Origin: Alphaproteobacteria bacterium
GTDB lineage: Bacteria; Pseudomonadota; Alphaproteobacteria; Caedimonadales; UBA9215
Direction: 5' to 3'
DNA length: 64,000 nt
NCBI GenBank assembly: GCA_009993885.1
Contig: JAACSN010000001.1
Coordinates: 1 to 64,000 of the forward strand
The position numbers and the translations under genes were made by a program. Positions 26,581 through 35,834 of the stretch are shown piece after piece; the stretch's first letter is position 1, and every line of letters starts with the position of its first letter. The notes under the pieces were generated by a model, which was not told where the DNA came from, did no database searches, and was given only the letters and a program-made list of their open reading frames with translations.

Positions 26581-27606
26581 CTACCCGTGACGATGAGGGT
26601 TTGTCTTGTGATGTTTTTTGGGAGAATGAGACTGTTTTTTATGCTTATATTGGCATTTCTTAAATGTTTGAATCAAGGATTCCATGAGGATAAAATAATG
26701 GTTGGGTCCTGCTTGTATATTGATACCTAAGGGATCGGCAGTATATAAAGACATTTTAAATTCTTTTGCCAATTTTTCTTCAAAGCCGGAAGGATGTTGA
26801 GGATCAACAAGAATACAGCGAATATCTCTTTTCCTAATGAGGTCTCTAATTTTTGAATAAGCTTTCAAGCTTGGTTTGTCATGGCCTTTAACGGTCTCGG
26901 CAGCACTATTTTTGAGTTTATAGTTGTATTCTAAATAAGCATAGGCATCATGGAATGAGATAAAATGAAAGTGCCTAAGAGATTTTGCTTTCTGATCTAA
27001 CGTATCCTTAAACGCAATCAATTTTTTAACCAACCTGTGGGTATTATCCCGATAAATCTTGGCGTTTTTAAGATCAATGGCGGCCAAATTCAAGCCAATT
27101 TCTTGAACCATTAAGATAGCATTATGTACATCAAGCCAAATATGGGGATCAATGGTTGTGTAATCTTTGAGATATAAAAGGCTATCGTCTTTTTTTCCGG
27201 AATTGGGAGCCACACAGGCTTTCTCTAAAATACATCCGTGCGAATCTTTTCGATGCAAGAGGTTTAAGCCCTTTGTGGACATAAGGGAAAGATCTCGTTT
27301 TTTCTTCGAGGCGATCGTTTTTACCATAAAGTGCTCTAACATGGGGCCAATCCAAACGATAAGATCGGATTCTTTAATTAATTTCACATGGGAGGGCGTT
27401 AAACTAAAATGGTGAGGGTCGGCAGCCCCTTGCAGCAAAAGGACGGGTTCTCCGACACCTCTCATGAGTTCATAAGTAAGGGCATAAAGAGGCTTTATAC
27501 TAACAACGACTTTCGGGGCATCGGAATTTTGAATAACGCTCGCATGAACTTGAAAAGTTATAAAAATCATCAATAGATAATTTAGGAGCTTAAGGGATTT
27601 ACGCAT
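26581..27606 (-). CDS. znuA: zinc ABC transporter substrate-binding protein
   Basis: A 341-residue periplasmic protein with a signal peptide (residues 1-22) and the cluster A-I fold. The three zinc-binding His motifs are visible: ADPHHFSLTPSHVKL, DPHIWLDVHNAIL and HFHFISFHDAYAYLEYNY. The C-terminal tail is His/Lys-rich (HKKQSHSPKKHHKTNPHRHG), which probably collects zinc as in ZnuA of other proteobacteria. ZnuB and ZnuC are not in the window. It precedes nadK by one base. No Zur box was recognised in the 65-bp spacer before it. Confidence 0.9.
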   Translation of the reverse strand: MRKSLKLLNYLLMIFITFQVHASVIQNSDAPKVVVSIKPLYALTYELMRGVGEPVLLLQGAADPHHFSLTPSHVKLIKESDLIVWIGPMLEHFMVKTIASKKKRDLSLMSTKGLNLLHRKDSHGCILEKACVAPNSGKKDDSLLYLKDYTTIDPHIWLDVHNAILMVQEIGLNLAAIDLKNAKIYRDNTHRLVKKLIAFKDTLDQKAKSLRHFHFISFHDAYAYLEYNYKLKNSAAETVKGHDKPSLKAYSKIRDLIRKRDIRCILVDPQHPSGFEEKLAKEFKMSLYTADPLGINIQAGPNHYFILMESLIQTFKKCQYKHKKQSHSPKKHHKTNPHRHG

Positions 27607-27671
27607 CTTTGCCTCAGTTTAACAGATATCTTTCCAGTCTATAGTAACAAAGAATTACCAAGAAATATCTA

Positions 27672-29018
27672 TTAATTTATAGCCGAATTTGGAAAAGTCT
27701 TCTTTTTTGCTTTTGCTTTCATCCAAACATAAAAGGGAAAACCGGAGAAGACAAAAATCATACCCATAAAAACGGCACTTTCACCGGCACCTGCCGTTAT
27801 CACAATGGTAAAAGCAAAAGCAATGAGGGTAATGACTATGGAACGCGCATATTGTATTTTAGTCAGGCTATGCGGCTTGGTTACCAGAAAATAAAGCTCT
27901 GCTAAAGTTGAATATAGATAAGGAAGAAGAACGGCAAAGGTCGAAACAATAGCGATGGTTGTAAACTGATCAATTAAATTAGCCTGATTATTCATATAAA
28001 GCATAACCGTCATAAGCGCCCCTGAAATGAGCAAACTTACATAAGGTGTGCCTTGTTTGTTGGTTTTTGCAAAGAATTTTGGGAAGAGGTCGTCATCGGC
28101 TGCAGCCTTAGGGACTTGGGCTTGAATGAGTATCCATCCGTTGAGCGTTCCAAAAATAGCAACCAAAGCACTCAAGGAAATAAGGGGAACTGCCCAACTT
28201 CCGAAGATAATACCGGCAGCTTCGGCAAAAGGCGCATGGGAGTTCGGTAAATCAAGGGGGGAAATAATGCCGATGATAACGGTCATGGTCCAAATATAAA
28301 TCACAGCAGAAATAACCGTCCCGAGAACCGTTGCTCGCGGAATGGTTTTTTGAGGGTCTTTGACATCTCCTGCGGGAATGGTAGCCGATTCAAGACCCAG
28401 GAAGGAATAGAGAGTCAAGGCCGCAACGGTTCCAAGAGCCTTTAGAAAGGAGTCGTTGCTGGGATTAATAACCTCAAAATGGTCGGGGTTCATATGAAAT
28501 ATGCCGAAAATTGCAATGGCAGCAAGGGGGATAATTTTTAAAACGGTAGTGATAAGTTGAATAATACCCGCATTTCTAACACCTGATACGTTAATAAAAG
28601 TTAAAAGCCATACGATGCCGGCTCCTACGAGAAAAGAATATTCAAGGTTTGTTTTTAAAATGGGGAAAAAAATAGACAGATAGCTGACAAAAGCAGTTCC
28701 AAGGCCTGCTGTTGAGGCCCAATTTCCCATCCAATAACTCCATGCCATTTGGAAACCGACAAAATCACCAAAGGCTTCACGGCTGTAAGCATAAGGCCCT
28801 CCGGTTTGAGGGTGGCGTCCGGCAAGGCGGGCAAAAACCAGAGCCAAAAAAATTGCTCCAAGGGTTGTGAGGCCCCATCCGAGAAGCCCCGTAACACCGT
28901 AAATGCCCAGACTTGCCGGAAGCATTAAAAGCCCTGCGCCGACAATATTACCTGTAACAAGAGACGTTGCGCGCCAAAGTCCTAATGTTCTTTGGGGGGC
29001 GGGTTGGGATTTTGACAT
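27672..29018 (-). CDS. APC family amino-acid permease or antiporter (AdiC-like)
   Basis: A 448-residue protein with twelve predicted helices, starting LWRATSLVTGNIVGAGLLML with the conserved GxG(A)G unwound segment of helix 1 (GNIVGAGLLML). Later segments (SFLGLESATIPAGDVKDPQKTIP) match the arginine/agmatine and cadaverine/lysine antiporters (AdiC/CadB) rather than classic yeast-type permeases. It would exchange or import amino acids or amines, which suits an intracellular life. Exact substrate unknown. It follows the aldolase gene by 101 bp on the same strand. Confidence 0.85.
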   Translation of the reverse strand: MSKSQPAPQRTLGLWRATSLVTGNIVGAGLLMLPASLGIYGVTGLLGWGLTTLGAIFLALVFARLAGRHPQTGGPYAYSREAFGDFVGFQMAWSYWMGNWASTAGLGTAFVSYLSIFFPILKTNLEYSFLVGAGIVWLLTFINVSGVRNAGIIQLITTVLKIIPLAAIAIFGIFHMNPDHFEVINPSNDSFLKALGTVAALTLYSFLGLESATIPAGDVKDPQKTIPRATVLGTVISAVIYIWTMTVIIGIISPLDLPNSHAPFAEAAGIIFGSWAVPLISLSALVAIFGTLNGWILIQAQVPKAAADDDLFPKFFAKTNKQGTPYVSLLISGALMTVMLYMNNQANLIDQFTTIAIVSTFAVLLPYLYSTLAELYFLVTKPHSLTKIQYARSIVITLIAFAFTIVITAGAGESAVFMGMIFVFSGFPFYVWMKAKAKKKTFPNSAIN

Positions 29019-29119
29019 AAAATTTAGCCTAAAATGCTGTTAACGGTAAAACATACCTTATGTGACAAAGAAAAGAAATGTCAAATTATTTCCTCTTTAC
29101 CTTTTAGCAGAGCTCTCTT

Positions 29120-29890
29120 TTATGGAGAGGCCGTCCAAGGAAAATGCGTAACGCGGCACTCGGCCTCAAAGTCTCTCTTTCCAATCTCGCCCTGCTCAAA
29201 GGTTGTCATGTCTTTGCAGGCTTGTTCACAAACAGTTTTTGGAGGGAAAGACAGATTTTCAACTCCCGCAGAAAGAGCGGCAATTTGCACTTTGCAGGCC
29301 TCTTCTAAAAAGAGCATATAAAACAACGCTTCTTCTTGGGTTTGCCCGCAAGTCATCGTGCCGTGGTTTTCGAGCATCATAGCTTTATTGCAGGGGCCTA
29401 AGTCTTTTGTAAGTTTAAGTCCTTGTTTTTCGGTATCTAAGTTTAGCGCATCGTACCTATGGTAAGAAAGGCGGTTATAGAAATGAAAAGCAAATTGAGA
29501 GAGAGGAAGAAGGCCTTGTTTCATACTTGATACGGCGACACCGGCGGTTGTATGCAGGTGAAAGATTGCGTTAATATCGGGACGGGCTTTATAAACAGAG
29601 CTATGGATGACATAGCCGGTTTCATTAAAAACGGTTTCATCTCCTTCAAGAATGTTACCGTTAAAATCGACTTTGATCAATTTGTCGGGAGCGACCTCTG
29701 AAAAAAGGAGGCCGAGGGGATAAATATAATAGGCTTCTTCATTTGGTAATCTTGCGGATAGGTGAGTATAAGTACGATCATCCATTCCCCTTTTTGCAAG
29801 AAGATAATAACAGCGTGCTAAGGTTTCTTTTAAACGCTCGGCAGCGGGGGTTGCTTTTAAATTATAAATAGCAGGAGAGAGGGAGGACAT
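29120..29890 (-). CDS. class II aldolase/adducin family protein
   Basis: A 256-residue protein of the class II aldolase/adducin head fold. The zinc ligands are visible in IFHLHTTAG and the ENHG segment (MLENHGTMTCG); the substrate-phosphate loop is replaced by THLSARLPNEEAYY, as in the adducin-like members rather than fuculose-phosphate aldolase. Many alphaproteobacteria keep this uncharacterised member. It lies 32 bp behind rnhA on the same strand with no metabolic partner, so its substrate cannot be guessed. Confidence 0.82.
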   Translation of the reverse strand: MSSLSPAIYNLKATPAAERLKETLARCYYLLAKRGMDDRTYTHLSARLPNEEAYYIYPLGLLFSEVAPDKLIKVDFNGNILEGDETVFNETGYVIHSSVYKARPDINAIFHLHTTAGVAVSSMKQGLLPLSQFAFHFYNRLSYHRYDALNLDTEKQGLKLTKDLGPCNKAMMLENHGTMTCGQTQEEALFYMLFLEEACKVQIAALSAGVENLSFPPKTVCEQACKDMTTFEQGEIGKRDFEAECRVTHFPWTASP

Positions 29891-29922
29891 TTTTTTTGCT
29901 CTTTCTTTATCCGTTTAATCCG

Positions 29923-30408
29923 TTAAGAAATGCTCGAGCCTTTTTTGGCCGTTTCTTCAACGACAGCCTTCATCATTTGTTGCATAACACCGTTTCGAGC
30001 CAAAAAGTCTGCACGCTCATTTTCGGGGTGTCCCGCATGACCTTTGACCCAATGCCAACTGACTTCTTTTTTGTCACAAATGGCAATGAGCTTTTGCCAA
30101 AGATCTTGATTTTTCACAGGCTTGTTGCTAGCTGTTTTCCAGTTATTTTTTTGCCAGTTTTTAACCCATGACGTTATACCGTCTTTTACGTAAGTACTAT
30201 CGGTGTGCAGATGCACTATTTTTTTTGAATCAAGGACGGACTCAAGGGCTTTTATGGTCGAGAGCATTTCCATGCGATTATTTGTGGTGTGATCCTCTCC
30301 CCCAAAAAGCTCTCGAGTTTCATGGTTTTCTTGAATCACAGCGCCCCAACCGCCCGGACCCGGGTTGCCGCTACAAGCACCGTCGGTATAAATATGAATC
30401 TCATCCAT
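29923..30408 (-). CDS. rnhA: ribonuclease HI
   Basis: A 161-residue enzyme that cuts RNA in RNA-DNA hybrids. It begins [20 protein letters not shown] (catalytic Asp8), followed by [13 protein letters not shown] (Glu), [11 protein letters not shown] (Asp) and [20 protein letters not shown] with the flexible His and the last Asp. All four active-site carboxylates are present. The C-terminal 20 residues are a Lys/Glu/Ser tail. It is upstream of the aldolase gene and probably heads that operon. Confidence 0.96.
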   Translation of the reverse strand: MDEIHIYTDGACSGNPGPGGWGAVIQENHETRELFGGEDHTTNNRMEMLSTIKALESVLDSKKIVHLHTDSTYVKDGITSWVKNWQKNNWKTASNKPVKNQDLWQKLIAICDKKEVSWHWVKGHAGHPENERADFLARNGVMQQMMKAVVEETAKKGSSIS

Positions 30409-30532
30409 TGCGCTTTTCTTTCATCGTTGCCCTTGAAAAAAGGGTTTTAAGTTCTTACTATGACGTTTATTGTTAACTTATACCAACGGGCTTTTTTTCA
30501 CAAGAAGGTCCTTTTTACAAGAAAGAAAAAAT

Positions 30533-30754
30533 ATGAGCAATGCACCCTATGCCGTCGATGTCGAAGAAGGAAAACTATATTCTTGGTGCACTTGCGGTTT
30601 TTCACAAAAACAACCTTTTTGCGACGGATCCCATCGGGATAAAACGGAAAAACGCTCGTTGAAATGGACTGCTCCTAAAACCGGAAAAGTTTATTTTTGC
30701 GGGTGCAAAAACACGAAAGCACCGCCGTTGTGTGACGGGTCTCACACCGAATAA
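30533..30754 (+). CDS. double CDGSH iron-sulfur protein
   Basis: A 73-residue protein with two copies of the CDGSH-type [2Fe-2S] motif C-x-C-x2-[ST]-x3-P-x-C-D-G-S-H: CTCGFSQKQPFCDGSH and CGCKNTKAPPLCDGSH. The ATG at 30533 fits the family length; the frame runs back to a TTG at 30470 without a ribosome site. Bacterial tandem CDGSH proteins are cytosolic (no membrane helix as in mitoNEET) and hold redox-active, pH-sensitive clusters; their role is not settled. It is divergent from rnhA and converges on the YbiT-like gene. Confidence 0.9.
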   Translation: MSNAPYAVDVEEGKLYSWCTCGFSQKQPFCDGSHRDKTEKRSLKWTAPKTGKVYFCGCKNTKAPPLCDGSHTE

Positions 30755-30764
30755 CCTTCTTGGA

Positions 30765-32372
30765 CTAACCTCTTTTGAGGTAGTCAATTCCTTCTTCTTT
30801 GAGATATTCTTCGTACGATCCAAGGTGGTCGTTCAGACCCTTTGAGGTTAAGGCAATAACCCGCGACGTTACCTTGCTGACAATATGTCTGTTGTGACTC
30901 ACAAGGATAAGTGTTCCTTCATAAGCTTTTAGAGCCTTGATGAGGGTTTCAACGGATTCAAGATCCATGTGGTTTGTCGGCTCATCGAGAATGAGAAGAT
31001 TGCCCTTTTCGAGCATAACCCGCGCCAAAAGCAGACGTGCCGCCTCTCCTCCGCTTAAGGTTAGAATATTTTTTTCTACGTCATCCTTGGAAAAAAGAAC
31101 CTGACCCAAAACAGAACGTACCTCTGAGGTTGTTGCTTGAGGCGAAGCATCCGTGAGCCAATGATAAACGGACGTGTTTTCTTTTAAAGCTTCATGGTGA
31201 TCTTGGGCAAAGTAAGACGTTTTGACGGCGTGTCCCCATTCAAAATCCCCTTGATCGGCTTGATGTTTTTCCATCAATATTTTTAGAAGCGTTGATTTCC
31301 CGATGCCGTTTGGACCGATAAGAGCTAATTTTTCTCCGCGTTGGAGCTCGAAAGAAACTTTATTAAGGACCGGTTTTTCGTCAAAGGATTTTGCAATATT
31401 ATGCACTTTTAAAACGGTTTTTCCCGAGGGGCGCTCTATTTTAAACTTAAAAGCAGGGGAAATCCGTGAGGTTTCTTTGACTTCGGCCACTTCAATTTTT
31501 TCAATCATACGCATGCGTGATTGAGCCTGTTTTGCTTTTGAGGCTTTGGCTTTAAAACGATCCACAAAACTTTGCATCTTTGCAATTTTGCGTTCGGCAC
31601 TGAGTTTTTCATGCTCACGTTGCTCGCCCAGAGCATTTTTTTGAGAAACAAACTTGTCGTAATTTCCGGTAAAGGGAGCTATTTCACCGTAATCAATATC
31701 AAGAATGTGAGTTGACAGATTGTTCAAAAAGTCCTGATCATGTGAAATAAAAACAAGGAGGCCTTTGAATTCTTCGATCAGATATTGCTCGAGCCATGCA
31801 ATGGAGCGAATGTCCAAGTGGTTGGTCGGCTCATCGAGTAAAAGCACGTCGGGTTGATTAAACAGAGCTTGAGCAAGAAGGACTCGTAATTTATAGCCGC
31901 CGGATAGTGTACTTAAGGGGTTAAGATGAACGGCCTCCGGAATGCCAAGGCCTTCTAAAAGTTCGGCAGCAAAAGTTTCTGCTACATATCCGTCATGGTG
32001 CATGATAATTTCTTCAAGTTCACCAAGACGACACCCCGTTTCATCGTTCCAAATATCGTCCTCAAGAAGTTTCTCTTTTTCGCAAAGAGCTTCAAAAAGA
32101 GGGGGTTTGCCCCGAATAACCGCATCAATGATTCGATCACCCTCATAGTTGGCTAAGTCTTGTTTAAGCCATCCGACAACAGCACCTCGTCGAATAACGA
32201 TATCGCCTAAGGTCGGCTGGTCTTCACCTCCCAAAAGTTTGAGAAAGGTGGATTTTCCGGCTCCATTAGCACCGATTAAACCGTAACGATTCCCTTTGTT
32301 CAAGTTTAAAGTGACGTCATCAAATAAAAGACGCACACCAAAGGCCATAGATAAGTTCTGAATTGCAATCAT
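30765..32372 (-). CDS. ABC-F family ATPase, YbiT/EttA type
   Basis: A 535-residue protein with two ABC domains: Walker A GANGAGKST and GPNGIGKST, signatures LSGGYKLRVLLA and LSGGEAARLLLA, Walker B VLLLDEPTNHLD and LLILDEPTNHMD. No membrane domain and no Uup-like C-terminal coiled coil; the first domain carries the arm insertion (ENYEGDRIIDAVIRGKPP region), as in YbiT. Such proteins relieve ribosome stalls in the E site. It is divergent from the small secreted protein gene at 32500, sharing an inverted-repeat spacer. Confidence 0.88.
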   Translation of the reverse strand: MIAIQNLSMAFGVRLLFDDVTLNLNKGNRYGLIGANGAGKSTFLKLLGGEDQPTLGDIVIRRGAVVGWLKQDLANYEGDRIIDAVIRGKPPLFEALCEKEKLLEDDIWNDETGCRLGELEEIIMHHDGYVAETFAAELLEGLGIPEAVHLNPLSTLSGGYKLRVLLAQALFNQPDVLLLDEPTNHLDIRSIAWLEQYLIEEFKGLLVFISHDQDFLNNLSTHILDIDYGEIAPFTGNYDKFVSQKNALGEQREHEKLSAERKIAKMQSFVDRFKAKASKAKQAQSRMRMIEKIEVAEVKETSRISPAFKFKIERPSGKTVLKVHNIAKSFDEKPVLNKVSFELQRGEKLALIGPNGIGKSTLLKILMEKHQADQGDFEWGHAVKTSYFAQDHHEALKENTSVYHWLTDASPQATTSEVRSVLGQVLFSKDDVEKNILTLSGGEAARLLLARVMLEKGNLLILDEPTNHMDLESVETLIKALKAYEGTLILVSHNRHIVSKVTSRVIALTSKGLNDHLGSYEEYLKEEGIDYLKRG

Positions 32373-32379
32373 AAAAAAA

Positions 32380-32439
32380 AATAGCTTTTCTGAGGATTAA
32401 ATTCAGTTAAGATAACATTTCTTAATGGAAAAAGCTATT
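32380..32439. repeat. 10-bp inverted repeat in the divergent spacer
   Basis: AATAGCTTTT (32380-32389) and its complement AAAAGCTATT (32430-32439) lie 40 nt apart between the YbiT-like gene and the gene at 32500. The distance fits two half-sites of a regulator or a long loop. I have no evidence for function. Confidence 0.3.
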
Positions 32440-32499
32440 GTTCTTCCGCTCAAAAGGGCGTAAAAGTGGAGTGTTTAGTTGCGTTGGAGATTTTTCGAG

Positions 32500-32904
32500 A
32501 TGATAACGGTAAGGTTTATGATAAGTGCTTTGCTTGCCATTGCTTTAAATGGTATTTGCTTTGATTGTCGTGTTGCCCAAGCAACGGATCAGGATACGGC
32601 TTATGTTCAAATTCTTTCCGATATTCCGTTAGCTCCCGGTTTGAGTCTTGAAGAAGACTCTGAGGTTATTTTTGATGTGCCTGAAGGGAAAATAGTCGAA
32701 GTAAGTGCTTTTGGCGCAGCAGATCTGGAGGAAACGCAAACCTTTTATAAAGAATCTTTAGAGGCTCTCGGCTGGCAGGCTGTTTCCGGAAAGGAATGGT
32801 CTTATAAAAGAGATGAAGAATGCCTTGAAATTTTCTTTGATGACGGCGAAAATGATTTACAGGTGAAATTTCGTCTCATGCCCTCATCGGCTTATTCGAA
32901 GTAG
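32500..32904 (+). CDS. small exported protein, unknown function
   Basis: A 134-residue product with an N-terminal signal peptide (MITVRFMISALLAIALNGIC...CRVAQA). The mature part is acidic: AFGAADLEETQTFYKESLEALGWQ, then WSYKRDEECLEIFFDDGEND, VKFRLMPS. The YKxSLxxLGWxx...YxRxxExLxIxF pattern is seen in alphaproteobacterial periplasmic proteins of unknown role. The chosen ATG has GGAGA eleven bases upstream; the frame runs back to a TTG. It stands before acs and may be in the same unit (33-bp gap). Nothing more specific can be said. Confidence 0.65.
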   Translation: MITVRFMISALLAIALNGICFDCRVAQATDQDTAYVQILSDIPLAPGLSLEEDSEVIFDVPEGKIVEVSAFGAADLEETQTFYKESLEALGWQAVSGKEWSYKRDEECLEIFFDDGENDLQVKFRLMPSSAYSK

Positions 32905-32937
32905 TCATTATAAAACAGGAAGGCAAATTTATACACG

Positions 32938-34914
32938 ATGTCGGCACAAGAAAAACAACATGATGCCCTTTACCCCGTTCCAAAAAGTCCTGCTCTTAAA
33001 CCGCATATTACGGCAAAGCAGTATGAAACTCTGTATGAGCAATCTATAAAAGATCCTACGCTATTTTGGTCTGAGCAGGCCAAAATCATTGATTGGATTA
33101 AGCCTTTTACCATTGTGAAAAACACCTCTTTTAAAGAAGAAGATTTTCATATTCGATGGTTTTCCGACGGAACGTTAAATGTTTGTGCGAATTGTATAGA
33201 TCGCCATTTACCCCGGAGAAAAAATAAAATTGCTTATATTTTCGAGGGTAATGAACCCGACGACGTAAGGCATATTTCTTATCAAGACCTTTATGAGCAT
33301 GTTTGTCGCTTTTCTAATATTTTAAAGCAACATAACGTTCAAAAGGGGGATGTTGTCACCCTTTACATGCCCATGATCCCCGAAGCTATTTATGCCATGT
33401 TGGCTTGTGCTCGTATCGGGGCTATTCACTCTGTCGTTTTCGGGGGTTTTTCGGCAAGCGCTTTGGCCGGGCGTTTAGATGATTGCGAATCAAAAATTAT
33501 TATTACGGCCGACGGGGCTCAACGAGGGACAAAAACGATTCCTTTAAAAGACACGGTTGATTTGGCCTTAACACAAGCAGAGAAAAAAACCGTTGAAACG
33601 ATCATCACCGTGAAACATACAGGGGCAACCTGCCCTATGAAAAAGGGCCGCGACTTTTGGCTCCACGAAGAAGAAAGACAGGTTGACGGCGAGTGTCCTT
33701 ATGAAGAAATGAAGGCAGAAGATCCTTTGTTTATTCTTTATACGTCAGGCTCTACCGGAAAACCAAAAGGCGTTGTCCATACCACCGGCGGGTATTCGGC
33801 TTATGCGGCTTTGACACACAAGTATGTCTTTGATTATCACGAAGATGATATTTATTGGTGCACTGCAGACGTGGGCTGGATTACGGGACATTCTTATGTG
33901 GTTTACGGCCCTTTGGCAAATGGGGCAACCTCTCTTATTTTTGAAGGCGTGCCGACCTATCCGGATGCTGCCAGATATTGGGATATTGTTGATCGACATA
34001 ACGTTTCCATTTTTTACACGGCGCCTACGGCCATCCGCTCTCTCATGAGTAAAGGCGATACATTTGCAACAAAAACAAAGCATCCTACCTTACGTATTTT
34101 GGGTTCCGTCGGAGAGCCCTTAAATCCGGAAGCATGGCAGTGGTATTACAGTCTTGTAGGCCAAGAAAAATGTCCTGTTGTCGACACATGGTGGCAAACA
34201 GAGACAGGGGGGATTTTACTGGCTCCCTTGCCCGGTGCTATGGATTTAAAGCCCGGCTCTGTTGCAAAGCCTTTTTTTGGGATACAGCCGGAACTGCTTA
34301 ATGAAAAAGGACAAGTTATAAACGGTGTCGGTACGGGCAATCTTGTTATAAAAGATTCTTGGCCGGGGCAAATGCGGGGGGTTTATAATGATCTCGGACG
34401 CTTTTTTAAAACTTATTTTTCAAAGTTTAAAGGTTATTATTCATCGGAAGACGGCGCATATCGTGACAAAGACGGCTATTACCGGATTACGGGGCGTATG
34501 GATGACATTATCAATATTTCCGGCCACCGTGTTGGAACGGCTGAGGTTGAAGCTGCCGTTAATACACATCCTCAAGTGGCTGAGAGCGCGGTTATCGGTA
34601 TTCCCCATTCTATTAAGGGAGAAGCACTCATTGCTTTTGTGATTTTAAAATCCGGTGAGGGTATGCACCGGGTTTTCAAAGACGAAGTGTTGCAGGCCAT
34701 AGGAAAAAACATCGGTTCTTTTGCAAAGCCCGAGCATGTTGTCATTGTACCCGGTCTTCCAAAGACGAGATCCGGGAAGATTATGCGTCGTCTCTTGCGT
34801 AAAATTGCTACGGGGCAAATTTCTGAAATTGGGGATGTCTCTACCTTGGCAGATCCTCGCATTGTGGATAAGATTTCCGAAATTCTTGTGAAAACGCTTA
34901 AGGAAAAAGCTTAG
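32938..34914 (+). CDS. acs: acetyl-CoA synthetase
   Basis: A 658-residue ligase that makes acetyl-CoA from acetate, ATP and CoA via acetyl-AMP. The A3 loop ILYTSGSTGKPKGVVHTTGG, the DTWWQTETGG segment, the hinge ITGRMDDIINISGHRVGTAE and the C-terminal lysine in PKTRSGKIMRRLLR (target of acetylation in the family) are all intact and the length is normal. An AGGAAGG ribosome site precedes the ATG. Together with PEP synthase (broken here) and alanine dehydrogenase it suggests use of acetate and amino acids. Downstream is a 310-bp gap before cpoB. Confidence 0.96.
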   Translation: MSAQEKQHDALYPVPKSPALKPHITAKQYETLYEQSIKDPTLFWSEQAKIIDWIKPFTIVKNTSFKEEDFHIRWFSDGTLNVCANCIDRHLPRRKNKIAYIFEGNEPDDVRHISYQDLYEHVCRFSNILKQHNVQKGDVVTLYMPMIPEAIYAMLACARIGAIHSVVFGGFSASALAGRLDDCESKIIITADGAQRGTKTIPLKDTVDLALTQAEKKTVETIITVKHTGATCPMKKGRDFWLHEEERQVDGECPYEEMKAEDPLFILYTSGSTGKPKGVVHTTGGYSAYAALTHKYVFDYHEDDIYWCTADVGWITGHSYVVYGPLANGATSLIFEGVPTYPDAARYWDIVDRHNVSIFYTAPTAIRSLMSKGDTFATKTKHPTLRILGSVGEPLNPEAWQWYYSLVGQEKCPVVDTWWQTETGGILLAPLPGAMDLKPGSVAKPFFGIQPELLNEKGQVINGVGTGNLVIKDSWPGQMRGVYNDLGRFFKTYFSKFKGYYSSEDGAYRDKDGYYRITGRMDDIINISGHRVGTAEVEAAVNTHPQVAESAVIGIPHSIKGEALIAFVILKSGEGMHRVFKDEVLQAIGKNIGSFAKPEHVVIVPGLPKTRSGKIMRRLLRKIATGQISEIGDVSTLADPRIVDKISEILVKTLKEKA

Positions 34915-35165
34915 AGCGGTAGTTTTTACAAGAGTCCCCTCCCGAAAAGACTCGAGGTATGTAACCGAACACCCCGAGCCTATGGTTTGATAAATAAGGC
35001 AGCTCCAAAAAATCCCAAATGCCGTTAGGTGCTTCTAAACGATAAGACAAACATCGTTATCGATCGCGCTTTTCTAACGGAAACCGTTTTGGATCGCCCA
35101 TACTCTTTTATGGCTTATAATCTTTTTCTTTTCCAACGGTAATACTGCAAGATCACATTGAATAA
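34915..35165. other. spacer between acs and cpoB, no gene
   Basis: I see no ORF with a ribosome site and no recognisable RNA gene here. A weak hairpin (AACGG aaa CCGTT at 35076-35088, then T's) and a GC-rich imperfect stem after acs (34961-34980 region) are the only structures; neither is a convincing terminator. The cpoB promoter begins at 35166. Confidence 0.3.
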
Positions 35166-35194
35166 TTTACACATTGACATGTAAGGCGTATACT
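35166..35194 (+). promoter_or_regulatory. sigma70-type promoter of cpoB-tilS-ftsH
   Basis: TTTACA (35166-35171) and TATACT (35189-35194) are 17 nt apart, each one mismatch from consensus, and lie 38 nt before the cpoB ATG at 35232. It would start the cpoB-tilS (-ftsH) unit. Confidence 0.5.
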
Positions 35195-35231
35195 CATCGT
35201 AATATAATTTGTAATTTTTTAGGATATGCCT

Positions 35232-35834
35232 ATGCGCTATTTTTTTGTCCTCTTTTTATTTTTTTTGGGTTTCCCTATCGGAGCCAAAGGCTCATTGCCT
35301 GCCGATACGGTTCAAGAACTTCCCCTTGCTCCGCTTGTTGACTCTCCTAGCACTGAAAAAAGTGAAGAACAAAACGTAGCCGCGGTTCCGGAGCGGATTT
35401 TATCTCCCGAATACGAGCTTTATGAAAACGGTCGCCATTATTTAACACAACAGCGCCTAGATTTGGCTCAAAAAGCTTTTGAGGAGGTTGTTGAAAAATA
35501 TCAAGCAACCCCCGAAGCTATTTTAGCGCGCTTTTGGCTTGGGGAATTTATGCTAAAATCAAACAATTATTCAGGGGCTACCCTTGCTTTCGGGCAGGCC
35601 TACGGAGAGCTCAAGAAAAGTCAAAAACAAAAAGATTTTTCTCCAGATAAATTCCATGGCGAGGAGGATCGATTGCCTGAAATTTTGGCTAAACTGGCTT
35701 ATTCCCTTAAGATGATTAATAAGCGCGGTGATGCGTGCATTACCCTTCGTCAAATTAACAAAGATTATAAAAAGCGCCAGAAGACCTTAGATTGGTATAC
35801 GGCAGAACTGTCTAAAGAGCTTAAATGTCAGTAA
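35232..35834 (+). CDS. cpoB: Tol-Pal coordinating protein CpoB (YbgF)
   Basis: A periplasmic protein of about 200 residues with a signal peptide (to about residue 22) and C-terminal TPR-like repeats from EYELYENGRHYLTQQRLDLA onwards (about residues 58-200), as in CpoB/YbgF, which couples the Tol-Pal system with cell-wall synthesis at division. It lacks the N-terminal coiled-coil trimer part of the E. coli protein, being short. Two ATGs exist (35226, 35232); AGGA at 35221-35224 has the right spacing for 35232. Tol and pal genes are not next to it; acs stands there instead. The end overlaps tilS by ten bases. Confidence 0.85.
   Translation: MRYFFVLFLFFLGFPIGAKGSLPADTVQELPLAPLVDSPSTEKSEEQNVAAVPERILSPEYELYENGRHYLTQQRLDLAQKAFEEVVEKYQATPEAILARFWLGEFMLKSNNYSGATLAFGQAYGELKKSQKQKDFSPDKFHGEEDRLPEILAKLAYSLKMINKRGDACITLRQINKDYKKRQKTLDWYTAELSKELKCQ

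Noticed and set aside
33745-34083. 112-residue minus-strand frame inside acs
   Set aside because: Shadow of acs with no start context.
34915-35225. tRNA or other RNA gene in the acs-cpoB spacer
   Set aside because: No T-loop consensus, no cloverleaf and no strong hairpin.
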